Assembly: GCF_016918735.1 (NCBI RefSeq)
Contig: NZ_JAFFPR010000029.1
Coordinates: 31,711 to 95,710 of the forward strand
Reading direction: 5' to 3'
Source of the DNA: Leptospira abararensis
GTDB taxonomy: Bacteria > Spirochaetota > Leptospiria > Leptospirales > Leptospiraceae
DNA: 64,000 nt
Shown here piece after piece: positions 1 through 8,596 of the stretch; within the stretch, counting starts at the first letter, position 1; the number at the start of each line of letters is the position of its first letter. Below the pieces are notes generated by a model, which had not been told where the DNA came from, made no database searches, and saw only the letters and a program-made list of their open reading frames with translations. A program made the position numbers and the translations under genes.

Positions 1-999
1 AATCGTAATATTTCAGGATTTGTTTGGTCTTTTATTTTATTTTCCACAGGGCTTTGGTTACTCACCGGCGCCTTTATGTTCACTGGTTTTTATCAGTATC
101 TTCCTTCGATTGCACTCATCCATATCCCTTTTGTTTTTTTATCTTCTACATTACTCTATTTGTACTTAGAATTTCTGTTTTTGGAAAAACCGATCCATAT
201 CAAAGTTTTCCATTTTATTCCCTCCACTCTTGCTGTTCTTTTTTTGATTCCCTTTTATTCAGGAACTGATATAGATCGATTGGAAATTTTAGAATCTTTG
301 AGTAATACAGAATATGGTTCCATCATAGTGGCTTTAAACTTCGGAATTAAAGTTTCTATTTTACTTTCAGTGGGAATATTTCTTGTCAAAGAATGGATTC
401 CGAATGTTCGTTTGTCCGTCTTTTTTACAAAAAAAGCCATCTATTCTCTGGTATTCATTCTTCTGATTTGGATCGATTTGTTACTTGGAAGTATTGGATT
501 TACATTTCAGGTTGCTTTTTTTCGTAAACTCAGTGCTTATCTTTTGCCTGTCCTTATGTATTTTTACTATTTTACTAGAGAACTTTGGACCCCTTTTGTC
601 AGCGATGTACGAGAGAGTATCCAAAGAAATAAATACGAAAAATCTAAACTAGTATCGGTTCAATTAGAAACCATCGATCAAAGGTTATACGAACTGATGC
701 GCGAAAAGGTTTTTTGTGATGAAGATCTCAGCCTTTCTAAACTCGCAGATATGGCAGAAGTCAAACCAGGCCAACTTTCAGAATACTTTCACAAACGGTA
801 TGGGTTCGGATTCTACCAATACATCAACCAATACAGAATCGATGAGGCAAAACGATTGTTATTGGAATCAGACGAGAGGTCCATTCTTTCGATTGCGGAT
901 GCCGTTGGATTCAATTCAAAATCAACCTTTAACCGAGTTTTTTTAGAAACAGTCGGCACCACCCCTTCCGAATTTCGTAAACAATCAAAATCCAACTAA
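1..999 (+). CDS. AraC-family transcriptional regulator with membrane N-terminus (5' partial)
   Basis: The reading frame is open from base 1, so the start lies outside the window. At least five hydrophobic segments occupy the first ~190 visible residues. They are followed by a short linker and a C-terminal AraC-type DNA-binding domain of about 95 residues with two helix-turn-helix units: LSLSKLADMAEVKPGQLSEY, then SIADAVGFNSKSTFNRVF, ending in the family pattern TPSEFR. This is the architecture of membrane-bound AraC regulators that couple an envelope-sensed signal to transcription. The ligand and targets are unknown. The nearest downstream gene is an acyl-CoA ligase 78 bp away in the same direction, a possible target, though nothing in the sequence proves it. 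Confidence 0.85.
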   Translation, partial: NRNISGFVWSFILFSTGLWLLTGAFMFTGFYQYLPSIALIHIPFVFLSSTLLYLYLEFLFLEKPIHIKVFHFIPSTLAVLFLIPFYSGTDIDRLEILESLSNTEYGSIIVALNFGIKVSILLSVGIFLVKEWIPNVRLSVFFTKKAIYSLVFILLIWIDLLLGSIGFTFQVAFFRKLSAYLLPVLMYFYYFTRELWTPFVSDVRESIQRNKYEKSKLVSVQLETIDQRLYELMREKVFCDEDLSLSKLADMAEVKPGQLSEYFHKRYGFGFYQYINQYRIDEAKRLLLESDERSILSIADAVGFNSKSTFNRVFLETVGTTPSEFRKQSKSN

Positions 1000-1077
1000 A
1001 TCTACGTCTCAAAGAATTCTCCAAGACGACAGTTTTCATTTCCTTCGTTAGAATTGCTTTCGTAACGAGGAAATTCA

Positions 1078-2976
1078 ATGCGAACTATGATTGATTTTTA
1101 TTTAAATCTTCCGGCTAAATTCGGACATAAAAATGCTTTTGCCACCCGAGTCGGTGCTGGTGTTTACCAATTTAAAACTTATAACAACTTGCTTTCGGAT
1201 GCGAAGGATTTGGCATTTGGACTGCGGGCGAATTTATCTGAAAGAGAAAAGGTCGCAATTTTTGCAGACAATGCCTATGAATGGATCCAAACAAGTATAG
1301 CTATTACTTTGTTAGGTGCAGTCGATGTACCAAGAGCATCCGATGTAACTGACCACGATATACTCTATATCCTAAATCATTCAGAATCAAAGATTCTTTT
1401 TGTGGAAAATGAAGCGGTATTCAAAAGAGTCATTCGTTTGGAATCAGAGTTGGAATTTTTAAAAGAAATTGTAATCATCTATCCTCCGAAAGAAGGAAAT
1501 AAAGAGATGAGTTCTCGTAAAATCAAAATATCCACCTTGCAAGGGCTAGTGGCAAAAGGAAAGGAGCTTCGTAAGGCCGATACAACAGATTCACTATTTT
1601 TGAACAGTACGATTAAAGAATCGGATCTATTTACTATGATCTACACCTCGGGAACTACAGGAACACCCAAAGGAGTGATGTTGACACAAGGAAATATTCT
1701 ATTTCAATTGCAAAATCTTCCGATTCGTTTAGAGAAAGGTGATAGAACACTATCAATATTACCCATTTGGCATATATTTGAACGAATCTTTGAAATCTTT
1801 AGTTTGTATTATGGAGCTTGCACTTACTACAGCAGTGTTCGCACATTAAAAGAAGATTTAAGATTTGTAAAACCTAACTTTATGGCATCTGCTCCAAGAC
1901 TTTGGGAAAGTATCTATTCCGGGATTTTGGGAACACTTGCCAAATCATCCGCTGTAAAACAAAAGATGTTTCAAATTGCGATGTTCTTTGCAAAAAGATT
2001 TTTTGTTTCGAGACAAATCATTACGGGAAATGTTTTAGACATTCATCCAGTTGTTTTCTGGAAACAGGGCATTCGTTTTGTTTATCACTTATATCGATTT
2101 TTTTTGGTGAGTTTACCACATCTGTTTTTTGACCTTTTAGTTCTATCAAAAATTCGAAAGGCAACGGGAGGAGAACTAAAAGGGTCTTGTTCTGGTGGAG
2201 GAGCGCTCCCTTATCATGTAGATGAGTTTTTTAATACTATCGGAATTCCTGTTTTAGAAGGTTATGGGATGACGGAAACGGCACCTGTCCTTGCTATGCG
2301 GACGTTCGAGGAAATCATTCCTGGTTCTGTGGGAAGAGTATTTCCAAAAACTCATTTAAGGCTTGTTGATTTACATACTGGTGAAGTTTTTTTAGATACG
2401 GAAGTTGGTAAATTTGTATTTGGACGCAAGGGTGAGATCCACGTCAAAGGAAAACAAGTGATGGCTGGATACTATAAGAATCCAGATGCAACGAATAAGG
2501 TTTTGGTGGATGGTTGGTTGAACACTGGTGACTTGGGTATTTTTACGGCAAACCATAATTTACGCATTGTAGGAAGGTCTAAAGAAACAATAGTTTTGTT
2601 AGGTGGCGAAAATGTGGAGCCAGTTCCTATTGAATCAAAAATTTTAGAATCAGAATGGATCGATCAGTGTATGGTGGTGGGACAAGATCAAAAGTATTTG
2701 AGTGTTCTTGTATACCCCAACATATCACGATTTGAAGAGCTGCTCACAGGGGAATTTTGGAACCAAAAAGAAGTGATTCAAAAAATTGAAACAGAAATCA
2801 AAACCAAGGTCAATGCACAGACAGGATTTAAGTCTTTTGAAAGAGTAGTGGGTGTTGTGGTTTTGCCAAAACCATTTGAAGTGGGGGATGAACTTACGGC
2901 AAAACTATCTTTAAAACGACATGTCATCACTGACAAATACAAATCAGAAATTTCTAAATTGTATTCTAACAACTGA
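1078..2976 (+). CDS. Long-chain fatty acid--CoA ligase (AMP-binding)
   Basis: A 632-residue adenylate-forming enzyme that activates fatty acids to acyl-CoA through an acyl-adenylate. The P-loop-like motif YTSGTTGTPKGVMLT lies near residue 188. The motif GYGMTETAP lies near residue 395, and the hinge region WLNTGDLG with GRSKETIVLLGGENVEP is in the C-terminal domain. The length fits the long-chain (FACL/FadD15-like) group rather than short acetyl-CoA synthetases. A GAGG ribosome-binding site precedes the ATG. It faces an M23 peptidase gene convergently. With the acyl-CoA dehydrogenase, CoA-transferase and desaturase elsewhere in the window it fits the fatty-acid-dependent metabolism of Leptospira. 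Substrate chain length is inferred only from family resemblance. Confidence 0.92.
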   Translation: MRTMIDFYLNLPAKFGHKNAFATRVGAGVYQFKTYNNLLSDAKDLAFGLRANLSEREKVAIFADNAYEWIQTSIAITLLGAVDVPRASDVTDHDILYILNHSESKILFVENEAVFKRVIRLESELEFLKEIVIIYPPKEGNKEMSSRKIKISTLQGLVAKGKELRKADTTDSLFLNSTIKESDLFTMIYTSGTTGTPKGVMLTQGNILFQLQNLPIRLEKGDRTLSILPIWHIFERIFEIFSLYYGACTYYSSVRTLKEDLRFVKPNFMASAPRLWESIYSGILGTLAKSSAVKQKMFQIAMFFAKRFFVSRQIITGNVLDIHPVVFWKQGIRFVYHLYRFFLVSLPHLFFDLLVLSKIRKATGGELKGSCSGGGALPYHVDEFFNTIGIPVLEGYGMTETAPVLAMRTFEEIIPGSVGRVFPKTHLRLVDLHTGEVFLDTEVGKFVFGRKGEIHVKGKQVMAGYYKNPDATNKVLVDGWLNTGDLGIFTANHNLRIVGRSKETIVLLGGENVEPVPIESKILESEWIDQCMVVGQDQKYLSVLVYPNISRFEELLTGEFWNQKEVIQKIETEIKTKVNAQTGFKSFERVVGVVVLPKPFEVGDELTAKLSLKRHVITDKYKSEISKLYSNN

Positions 2977-3002
2977 AGGTTTTCTGAATGGCAAAGATTA
3001 GG

Positions 3003-3021
3003 GGAGGGCCTAGTTCCCTCC
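3003..3021. terminator. Short hairpin between convergent genes
   Basis: GGAGGG and CCCTCC form a six-base stem around a seven-base loop exactly where the acyl-CoA ligase and the M23 peptidase gene meet. It overlaps the last codons of the peptidase gene and has no clear T-run on either side, so a role as a bidirectional terminator is only a possibility. Confidence 0.3.
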
Positions 3022-3924
3022 ACTAATTCGCGTTATATTAATACTAAAACCCCTTTCCGACTCTTGCCCGCTAAAGTCCTTTGTTTTTACTTTGATGGTA
3101 TTTTCCCCTGCTTTTAAGTTGAGCACTCCCACCAAATATCGATCTTTGAAAAACAAATCATCAAAACTATGTCCTTCTTTGGTTTTCCATTTCCCAGAGT
3201 CAAATCGCAGGGAACCAAAAGTTGCTTGTTTGTAAGCCTCCCCATTAAAAAGGAACTTCACTTCCTTGACTCCCCTACGTTGGCTATTTTTGACACCACC
3301 GTCAATGATGCTAACTGTTAGGGGGAAAGCTTTGGATACATTGATATTATCACCATCGTTTAAATTGGTATAATTTTCACCCACATGGATGAAGAGGTTA
3401 GCAATTTGAGGAGGCATTGTGTCTTCCACTGGTGGGAGATAGGTCAAAGGATCCAGAAGAGTTTTTCCATAGTCTTTTCCCAAAACGAAGTGTAAGTGGC
3501 CGCCAGTGGAGTGGCCTGTATTTCCTGAGATTCCAATGGTATCACCCATAGAGACCTGTTTGCCTGTGCGAACAGTCTCATTTCTTGTTCCACCTAAATG
3601 GTAATATCCGCTCACATAACCGTTTTTATGTGCAATCCAAACAATATTCCCGGAGCCACGTTCGTCTTCAAACGGATCGTCCTCCGCATAACGGGAGTAT
3701 AGGATAAATCCCTGGCTCATACTTTTGACAGGTTGTAAAACAGAAGAAATGTCGAGTCCATTGTGAAAATGGTCCTTTCTTGACTCACCAAAGGTGCTTG
3801 TGATGAGAGCGGACAATTCCAAACCCTGGATGGGCCAACCAAACTCGGGTTTTATATCGGAGACCGGTTCGTCTGCTAAAATAAAACTTGCCAAGAGACT
3901 GAATACTACAACAATACTTCTCAT
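3010..3924 (-). CDS. M23 (LytM-type) metallopeptidase, secreted
   Basis: A 304-residue protein with an N-terminal signal peptide (MRSIVVVFSLLASFILA). The M23 catalytic core is seen as HNGLDIS (first zinc His and Asp) around residue 56 and HLHFVLG (HxH zinc motif) near residue 143, with SGNTGHSTGG between them. The ~130-residue C-terminal part looks like beta-rich appended domains. M23 proteins hydrolyse peptidoglycan cross-bridges or act as degenerate scaffolds; here the zinc ligands are present, so activity is plausible. Its divergent neighbour is the sigma-like gene, 45 bp away. Confidence 0.88.
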   Translation of the reverse strand: MRSIVVVFSLLASFILADEPVSDIKPEFGWPIQGLELSALITSTFGESRKDHFHNGLDISSVLQPVKSMSQGFILYSRYAEDDPFEDERGSGNIVWIAHKNGYVSGYYHLGGTRNETVRTGKQVSMGDTIGISGNTGHSTGGHLHFVLGKDYGKTLLDPLTYLPPVEDTMPPQIANLFIHVGENYTNLNDGDNINVSKAFPLTVSIIDGGVKNSQRRGVKEVKFLFNGEAYKQATFGSLRFDSGKWKTKEGHSFDDLFFKDRYLVGVLNLKAGENTIKVKTKDFSGQESERGFSINITRISGGN

Positions 3925-3969
3925 GTTTAGAGAAGTGTCCAGGCGGGTTCCTTTTTAGGAAAGTAGATA

Positions 3970-4887
3970 ATGAAACTAACTTCTCATACCAATGAAGAAA
4001 TTTTAGAAATCGTGAAATCTTGCGGCGCTGGCGACGAAAAGTCTCTCCAGACTTTTTTCGATATCTACTCACAAGATATTTACAACTTTCCTATCCGCGT
4101 CTTCCACTTAAGTGAAGACGACGCTTCTGATTATTATATCTACGCATTTGAAAGGTTAAAAACAGGGAAACGATTCAAAAGTTTTGTGGGAAAATCCAGT
4201 TTCAAAACTTGGTTTTTCTCTGTTCTCAGAAATTTACTTATTGATTGGCAGCGCACCAAGCGGGAAGTCAAAACCCAAACGATTTCCAAAGTCAATAAGG
4301 ATGGGAAAGAATACAGCACCATCGAAGACGAACCAGACAAACGATCAGAAGCTCTCGCTTTGGCTATCGATGTCTCGGATCAGTTCCACTCAGTACTCTC
4401 CACAATCAAAATTGAGAACCGTGTTGTGTTCAAATTATCCTTTGTTTACTACCTCCATTTAGATCCGGAAGAAATTCGTTATATTGCGGAAAAAACTAGT
4501 CGTTCGGACGAAGAAATTCGAATTGAAGTTTTGCGACTCAGAGAAGATCTTTCGGGCCGCGAAGAAGAGAACTTAAAAATGGAGGATAAAATCACCTCTT
4601 TGTATTTGAATATTCTGGATTTAAAAGAACAAAAGAAATCTAAAGCCCAGGGTGATTCAGTAGAAGCACAATATTATAAAGAGCGATTGGACCATGCCCT
4701 CGCCAAAAAGTATGAACAAAGGAAAAAGCTAATCGAAAAAAAGCAAAAAGGACACTTTCTTGTCCGCACGCCTTATCGAGAGATTGCCAGAATTTTAGGG
4801 ATTTCCGAAGGTGGTGTCAGTGTCACCTTGCTCCGGGTCCTAGAAAAAATGCAAAAAAAAATGCATTCGATCGCTGGAGAGGACTAA
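3970..4887 (+). CDS. RNA polymerase sigma factor-like protein (sigma-70/ECF type, long spacer)
   Basis: A 305-residue protein. Residues ~20-100 resemble sigma region 2: FFDIYSQDIYNF, DDASDYYIYAFERL and SSFKTWFFSVLRNLLIDW, the last being the typical ECF -10 recognition helix. The C-terminus TPYREIARILGISEGGVSVTLLRVLEKM resembles the region 4 helix-turn-helix. Between them is an unusually long, charged, probably coiled-coil segment of ~140 residues; ordinary ECF factors are near 180-200 residues in total. It begins with an AGGAAAG ribosome-binding site and is followed after 37 bp by a small gene and then a CHAT protein, which suggests a regulatory operon. Promoter specificity is unknown. Confidence 0.8.
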   Translation: MKLTSHTNEEILEIVKSCGAGDEKSLQTFFDIYSQDIYNFPIRVFHLSEDDASDYYIYAFERLKTGKRFKSFVGKSSFKTWFFSVLRNLLIDWQRTKREVKTQTISKVNKDGKEYSTIEDEPDKRSEALALAIDVSDQFHSVLSTIKIENRVVFKLSFVYYLHLDPEEIRYIAEKTSRSDEEIRIEVLRLREDLSGREEENLKMEDKITSLYLNILDLKEQKKSKAQGDSVEAQYYKERLDHALAKKYEQRKKLIEKKQKGHFLVRTPYREIARILGISEGGVSVTLLRVLEKMQKKMHSIAGED

Positions 4888-4924
4888 TTTCCTTCGTCAT
4901 ACTTTTACAGGGTGGGGGGTCCAC

Positions 4925-5635
4925 ATGGAAAATCAGGGTTTTAACGTAGAGGTACTGGAACTAGCCAGGGGACTTTTTGTCCGAGGTGAGTTTCCTAGTG
5001 AGGATGAGTTGCAAAATCATCCTGATTTGCAGGATGCCTTTTGGTTTTGTGAAGAAGCCTTCTTTGCTAGTTTGCGCCAAGAAGTGGTTACAAACCACCC
5101 CTTTGCCGAGTCCTGGGATTTAGCGAAAGCCGAATTGACTATGGGCAAGGCTCCTCTTCCGCTTCCTGAATTTTTAAAAGAATACACGCGTAAGAATCTA
5201 GTCTTGCCAGAGAAGAAAGATAGTCTCATTGTTCGTCTCACCCAATCGGGGATTCGAGTGATTGATAGTCTTGTCGAATCTTTACAGATTCGAGAGAGTT
5301 TTGAGTTTGCTCCTTCGATGCGTTCTGCATCAGCAGAAGTTCGTTCTGGAGATGCAAATTCTGTTATCTTTGAAGAAACCACGAGCGAAAACCAAAAATT
5401 CTATTACCAAATTGTAAAGGAAAACCAAGAAGAAGTATATCTTTCTGTTAAGGCAGAGGGAACTCCTGCTTTCCAACAAGTCAACCTTCGCAGAGAAGGA
5501 AGGTTTATTCTTTCTAACAAAATCAACTTAGAGGGCAGTGCGAGCTTCTCGGGGTTAATCCCTGGTAGTTACACCATTGAGTTTGTTGGTCCTGGCCAAT
5601 CAAAATCGTTTGACTTGTCTATCCTCGTCGGATAG
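4925..5635 (+). CDS. Hypothetical protein between sigma-like and CHAT genes
   Basis: A 236-residue soluble protein with no recognised family. The N-terminal ~85 residues are acidic and helix-rich (FPSEDELQNHPDLQDAFWFC). The C-terminal ~110 residues look beta-rich, ending with GSASFSGLIPGSYTIEFVGPG, reminiscent of a small Ig/SdrD-like or PEGA-like beta module. No transmembrane segment and no zinc-finger anti-sigma HxxxCxxC motif is visible, so it is not a classical anti-sigma factor. By position (between a sigma-like protein and a CHAT protease, 12 bp upstream of the latter) it could be the regulatory partner or substrate. This is inference from context only. Confidence 0.75.
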   Translation: MENQGFNVEVLELARGLFVRGEFPSEDELQNHPDLQDAFWFCEEAFFASLRQEVVTNHPFAESWDLAKAELTMGKAPLPLPEFLKEYTRKNLVLPEKKDSLIVRLTQSGIRVIDSLVESLQIRESFEFAPSMRSASAEVRSGDANSVIFEETTSENQKFYYQIVKENQEEVYLSVKAEGTPAFQQVNLRREGRFILSNKINLEGSASFSGLIPGSYTIEFVGPGQSKSFDLSILVG

Positions 5636-5647
5636 GTTCTTGGGAGT

Positions 5648-7465
5648 ATGCTCTCCCTTATTATAGATAGAGTTGGAAATGTTAATATCTTCAATGTTTT
5701 GGAAGATAATCTTCCTGTAGAAGAATCGCACATTCAGTCCACGTTAGACGATGACTTAATATTCGAATATTTAGGAGAAGTGGAGAGACTTGTCCACGTT
5801 TCTCAGTCAGTTCTTTCCAATCCAAACCAAATTCTCAATGCCGACATCCTACAAGATTTAAAAGTGTTAGGGGAAACCTTTTACCAACAGTTTTTTCCAC
5901 TTTCTATCATTGAAAAATTAAAAAATACAACCAAACATAGCATTCATTTTAATATTGATCCTGCCCTCGCCTTGATTCCTTGGGAACTACTTCATGATGG
6001 AGCTAGTTTCCTTTCTGATAAATTTAGAATTGGAAAAACCATTCGTGGAGGATTACACCGTCCCACACACCAAGAGAATCGAAAGATCAAGATGCTCATC
6101 ATTGCCGATCCCACAGAAGACTTACCTCATGCACAAAAAGAAGGGGAGGTGCTCTTTTCTGTTCTGAGCCAAAAGGTTCCGACTCATCTTTTGGAGTTAG
6201 AGTTTATCGGTGGCAAACAAGTCACCAAACTAAAGTTACTTTCTCTTATTAAAGATAAACATATCATTCATTATTCGGGTCACCTTCATTTTTCAGATGA
6301 TTCATTGGAGAATGGTTGGTTGTTGTCCGATGGAAAAGTGTTGAAGGCACGGGAGATCAAATCAACAGGGATCGATACTGATTTAGTATTTTCCAATTCT
6401 TGTATGTCTGCAAAAGCCGCAGGCAAAAAATTAAATACAAATATTATGAACCAATATGCAGGAGCATTTTTGACTGCAGGTATCAAAACCTTTGTGGGAA
6501 CCAATTGGGAAATTTTAGACAACGAAAGAACCATCGATTTTACTGTTCGATTCTATACCTTTTTGTTTTCTGATAAATCTGTGGGTGAGTCTTTGTATTT
6601 ATCTAAAGAATTTGCTAGGCGAAACTACCATGCGAATGATTTAACTTGGGCCAACTATGCGTTGTATGGAAATCCTGATTTTTCTTTATTTGTAAAAGAA
6701 AGAAAAAACTTCCATTCTGCAAAAATTCTAAATCCAACCACGGTTCTAGAGTTTTACCCCACTCCGATTGCCGTCGCTTATTCCAAGTTTATCAATACGA
6801 GTAAGTCGAAATCTATTGATAAAAACAATCTCCTTGGCCTTGTAAAATTGTTCGAAGCAATCAGCCAAGTAGTTGGAATGATGGTTTTTAGTGATCATGC
6901 GGCACACGCAATGAACAAATCAATCCCGAATAACCCTGATGATGCGGTGTCACTTCGTAAATGGTGGGAACTTGTGTATGGATGTGTTTGGGATTTCCAA
7001 AAATTAAAGATTTCAAGTATTCTGGAAATGGCTCTGCCGGTTTTGCATGAACAAAAAGAAACGATTTTTAAAATCGTTGGATGGATGGAATCTTGGGAAC
7101 GAGATGAAATCAACGAAGAAGAAATTGAATCCTACCAAATCATTTTACAATTCTTTTTAGAGAATATGTTATTAGAATTTTCGGAATTGGAGAAAGTTAG
7201 TATTCTTTTGGTTTCTGAGAATCACAATCCGCATTTTTATTTCAAAGGTATTAAACCTGCTTATTTATATCCATCCTCCCCTGGATCAAAAGACAAATTA
7301 CAGGAACAACTTTCTAATCAAAAAGGAAATTTAGTTTTGGTTCATGAAAGTCGTAAAATCGTGATTCCTTTTCCGACTTACTTTAAAGAAAGAAAAGAAA
7401 CCGGTGATTTAGAACTTGTGTTTAATGGTCTTACTCCGTTTGTATTAGGGGCCAAGCAGAATTGA
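5648..7465 (+). CDS. CHAT domain protein (caspase-fold, predicted cysteine protease)
   Basis: A 605-residue protein. Residues ~80-345 form a CHAT (caspase HetF-associated with TPR) domain: an early PWELLHD motif typical of the family, catalytic His212 in HYSGHLHF, and catalytic Cys252 in FSNSCMSA. GAFLTAGIKTFVGTNW and LYGNPDFSLF are also characteristic. The C-terminal ~260 residues have no recognised domain. CHAT proteases usually cleave specific partner proteins. The sigma-like gene and the small hypothetical upstream, plus the cysteine-cluster protein whose start overlaps this stop, make those the candidate partners. GGGAG ahead of the ATG serves as ribosome-binding site. Confidence 0.88.
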   Translation: MLSLIIDRVGNVNIFNVLEDNLPVEESHIQSTLDDDLIFEYLGEVERLVHVSQSVLSNPNQILNADILQDLKVLGETFYQQFFPLSIIEKLKNTTKHSIHFNIDPALALIPWELLHDGASFLSDKFRIGKTIRGGLHRPTHQENRKIKMLIIADPTEDLPHAQKEGEVLFSVLSQKVPTHLLELEFIGGKQVTKLKLLSLIKDKHIIHYSGHLHFSDDSLENGWLLSDGKVLKAREIKSTGIDTDLVFSNSCMSAKAAGKKLNTNIMNQYAGAFLTAGIKTFVGTNWEILDNERTIDFTVRFYTFLFSDKSVGESLYLSKEFARRNYHANDLTWANYALYGNPDFSLFVKERKNFHSAKILNPTTVLEFYPTPIAVAYSKFINTSKSKSIDKNNLLGLVKLFEAISQVVGMMVFSDHAAHAMNKSIPNNPDDAVSLRKWWELVYGCVWDFQKLKISSILEMALPVLHEQKETIFKIVGWMESWERDEINEEEIESYQIILQFFLENMLLEFSELEKVSILLVSENHNPHFYFKGIKPAYLYPSSPGSKDKLQEQLSNQKGNLVLVHESRKIVIPFPTYFKERKETGDLELVFNGLTPFVLGAKQN

Positions 7466-8196
7466 GTTTATGCCATCCAGAAGTAGGTAATGTATCTTGT
7501 GGTGCCTGTTGCGGTTTATTTAATTTAAAACTACAACCAAAAGAATTTAAAACACTTTTATTGGAACGAACTTCCGAATTCCATTCTACAGTTAAATTTG
7601 AAGTTCGCCATAGTTTTCCCATCTTTCGTAAAGAAAGAGAAACCAAAGAAGTCCAGATTCCAAAAAAAGATGATATGACTTACAACTGCCCTTTTTTGGG
7701 ATATGTTGATTCCGAGAAACAACGAATTGGTTGTATGATCCATCCAATTTTTACTGGAGATCCCAAAAGCCAGAACTTTTCCTTTTATGGAGCATCTATA
7801 TGCCAAGCCTATGATTGTAAAAACAAAGAAAGTGCTTTGGCCGATTTATGGGAATCACTCTTTGTAGAAATGGCAAAGGACTCGGTAGAGTATTCATTTT
7901 TATCCGCAGACCATATCTTTACCCATGCAATTGAAAAATATTTCCAATTGATAAACATTAGTATGGATCGTATGTTTCGGGAATTTCGTTTGGAGGTAAT
8001 GGAATTGTTTCGAACTAGGTTACTTACTTCGGCAGAAAAAAATTTCACTTCTTTTGAAATCAATTATGAGAGTTTTTCTGAATTTAATGATTTGGAAGGA
8101 TATTTTTCCAAAGAGTTGGGTGGGTATTGGAAAGATTGGCAAGAAGGAATGAGTAAAAAAATCCCGGATAGAGGTAAGTATCCGGGCTTTGATTAG
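7462..8196 (+). CDS. YkgJ-like cysteine-cluster protein
   Basis: A 244-residue protein starting with TTG, whose last bases overlap the CHAT stop (TTGA), so the two genes are translationally coupled. The N-terminus holds a conserved cysteine cluster SCGACCGLF, followed by YNCPFLG, IGCMIHP and ICQAYDC, the arrangement of the YkgJ/zinc- or iron-chelating family. The remainder is helix-rich with no recognised domain. It probably binds a metal or an Fe-S cluster; its biochemical role is unknown. Its place as the fourth gene of the sigma-like/CHAT run suggests a shared function. Confidence 0.8.
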   Translation: MSLCHPEVGNVSCGACCGLFNLKLQPKEFKTLLLERTSEFHSTVKFEVRHSFPIFRKERETKEVQIPKKDDMTYNCPFLGYVDSEKQRIGCMIHPIFTGDPKSQNFSFYGASICQAYDCKNKESALADLWESLFVEMAKDSVEYSFLSADHIFTHAIEKYFQLINISMDRMFREFRLEVMELFRTRLLTSAEKNFTSFEINYESFSEFNDLEGYFSKELGGYWKDWQEGMSKKIPDRGKYPGFD

Positions 8197-8208
8197 AGAA
8201 AAATTTAA

Positions 8209-8481
8209 TTAAGCTTTAGATGTAACAGTTGCTACTTTTGCTTTTGTTTCTGCTACAACTGTGTTTGCTTTTCCAATGATTGTTTCTACTTGAGAAATTC
8301 CTTCTTGAAGGTATTTTCTAAGATTTACAGAAACTTCGCTTTGGTCTTGAGCACCTTTAGCAGCTAAGCTTTGGAATCCTGTGCTGATTTCAGAAAAAGC
8401 TTTTTCCGCTTCTACTTTTGCTGTGTTTACTGCGCCTAGGATGAAGTTTAATCCGTCTTTTACTTGTTGTTCCATTTTCAT
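8209..8481 (-). CDS. Phasin-like small protein
   Basis: A 90-residue, alanine- and lysine-rich, fully helical protein without signal peptide (AVNTAKVEAEKAFSEI; ETKAKVATV). It resembles short phasin or polyhydroxyalkanoate-granule-associated proteins, which coat storage granules and may be chaperone-like. A strong ribosome-binding site (AAGGA) lies just upstream. Its leader contains three copies of a TTGTGCRRTGCA sequence that look like repressor sites, as is usual for phasin genes controlled by granule-sensing regulators. No polyhydroxyalkanoate synthase is in the window. The family assignment rests on composition and length and is therefore moderate. Confidence 0.7.
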   Translation of the reverse strand: MKMEQQVKDGLNFILGAVNTAKVEAEKAFSEISTGFQSLAAKGAQDQSEVSVNLRKYLQEGISQVETIIGKANTVVAETKAKVATVTSKA

Positions 8482-8502
8482 TTTTCCTTTTCGGTTTTTG
8501 TT

Positions 8503-8583
8503 TTGTGCAATGCACTATCTCTTTTTGTGCGGTGCACAGGGATTTGTCAACCCGTTTTTGTATTTTTTTCCTGCATCGCACAA
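8503..8583. promoter_or_regulatory. Three operator-like sites, consensus TTGTGCRRTGCA
   Basis: Between the phasin-like gene and divergent mtnA lie three copies of one 12-base sequence. TTGTGCAATGCA is at 8503-8514 and TTGTGCGGTGCA at 8525-8536, exactly 22 bp (two helical turns) apart. The third, inverted, at 8572-8583, reads TTGTGCGATGCA on the minus strand. Each contains a GTGC/GCAC-type inverted repeat. A minus-strand TTGACA (8550 down to 8545) lies between the second and third copies, so a bound protein could block phasin transcription. A PhaR-like repressor is the natural candidate by analogy. Confidence 0.65.
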
Positions 8584-8596
8584 AAAAAATGGATAG

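Noticed and set aside
5017..5382. A 121-codon minus-strand frame within the gene following the sigma-like factor
   Set aside because: Antisense shadow; the plus-strand gene has better start signals and fits the operon.
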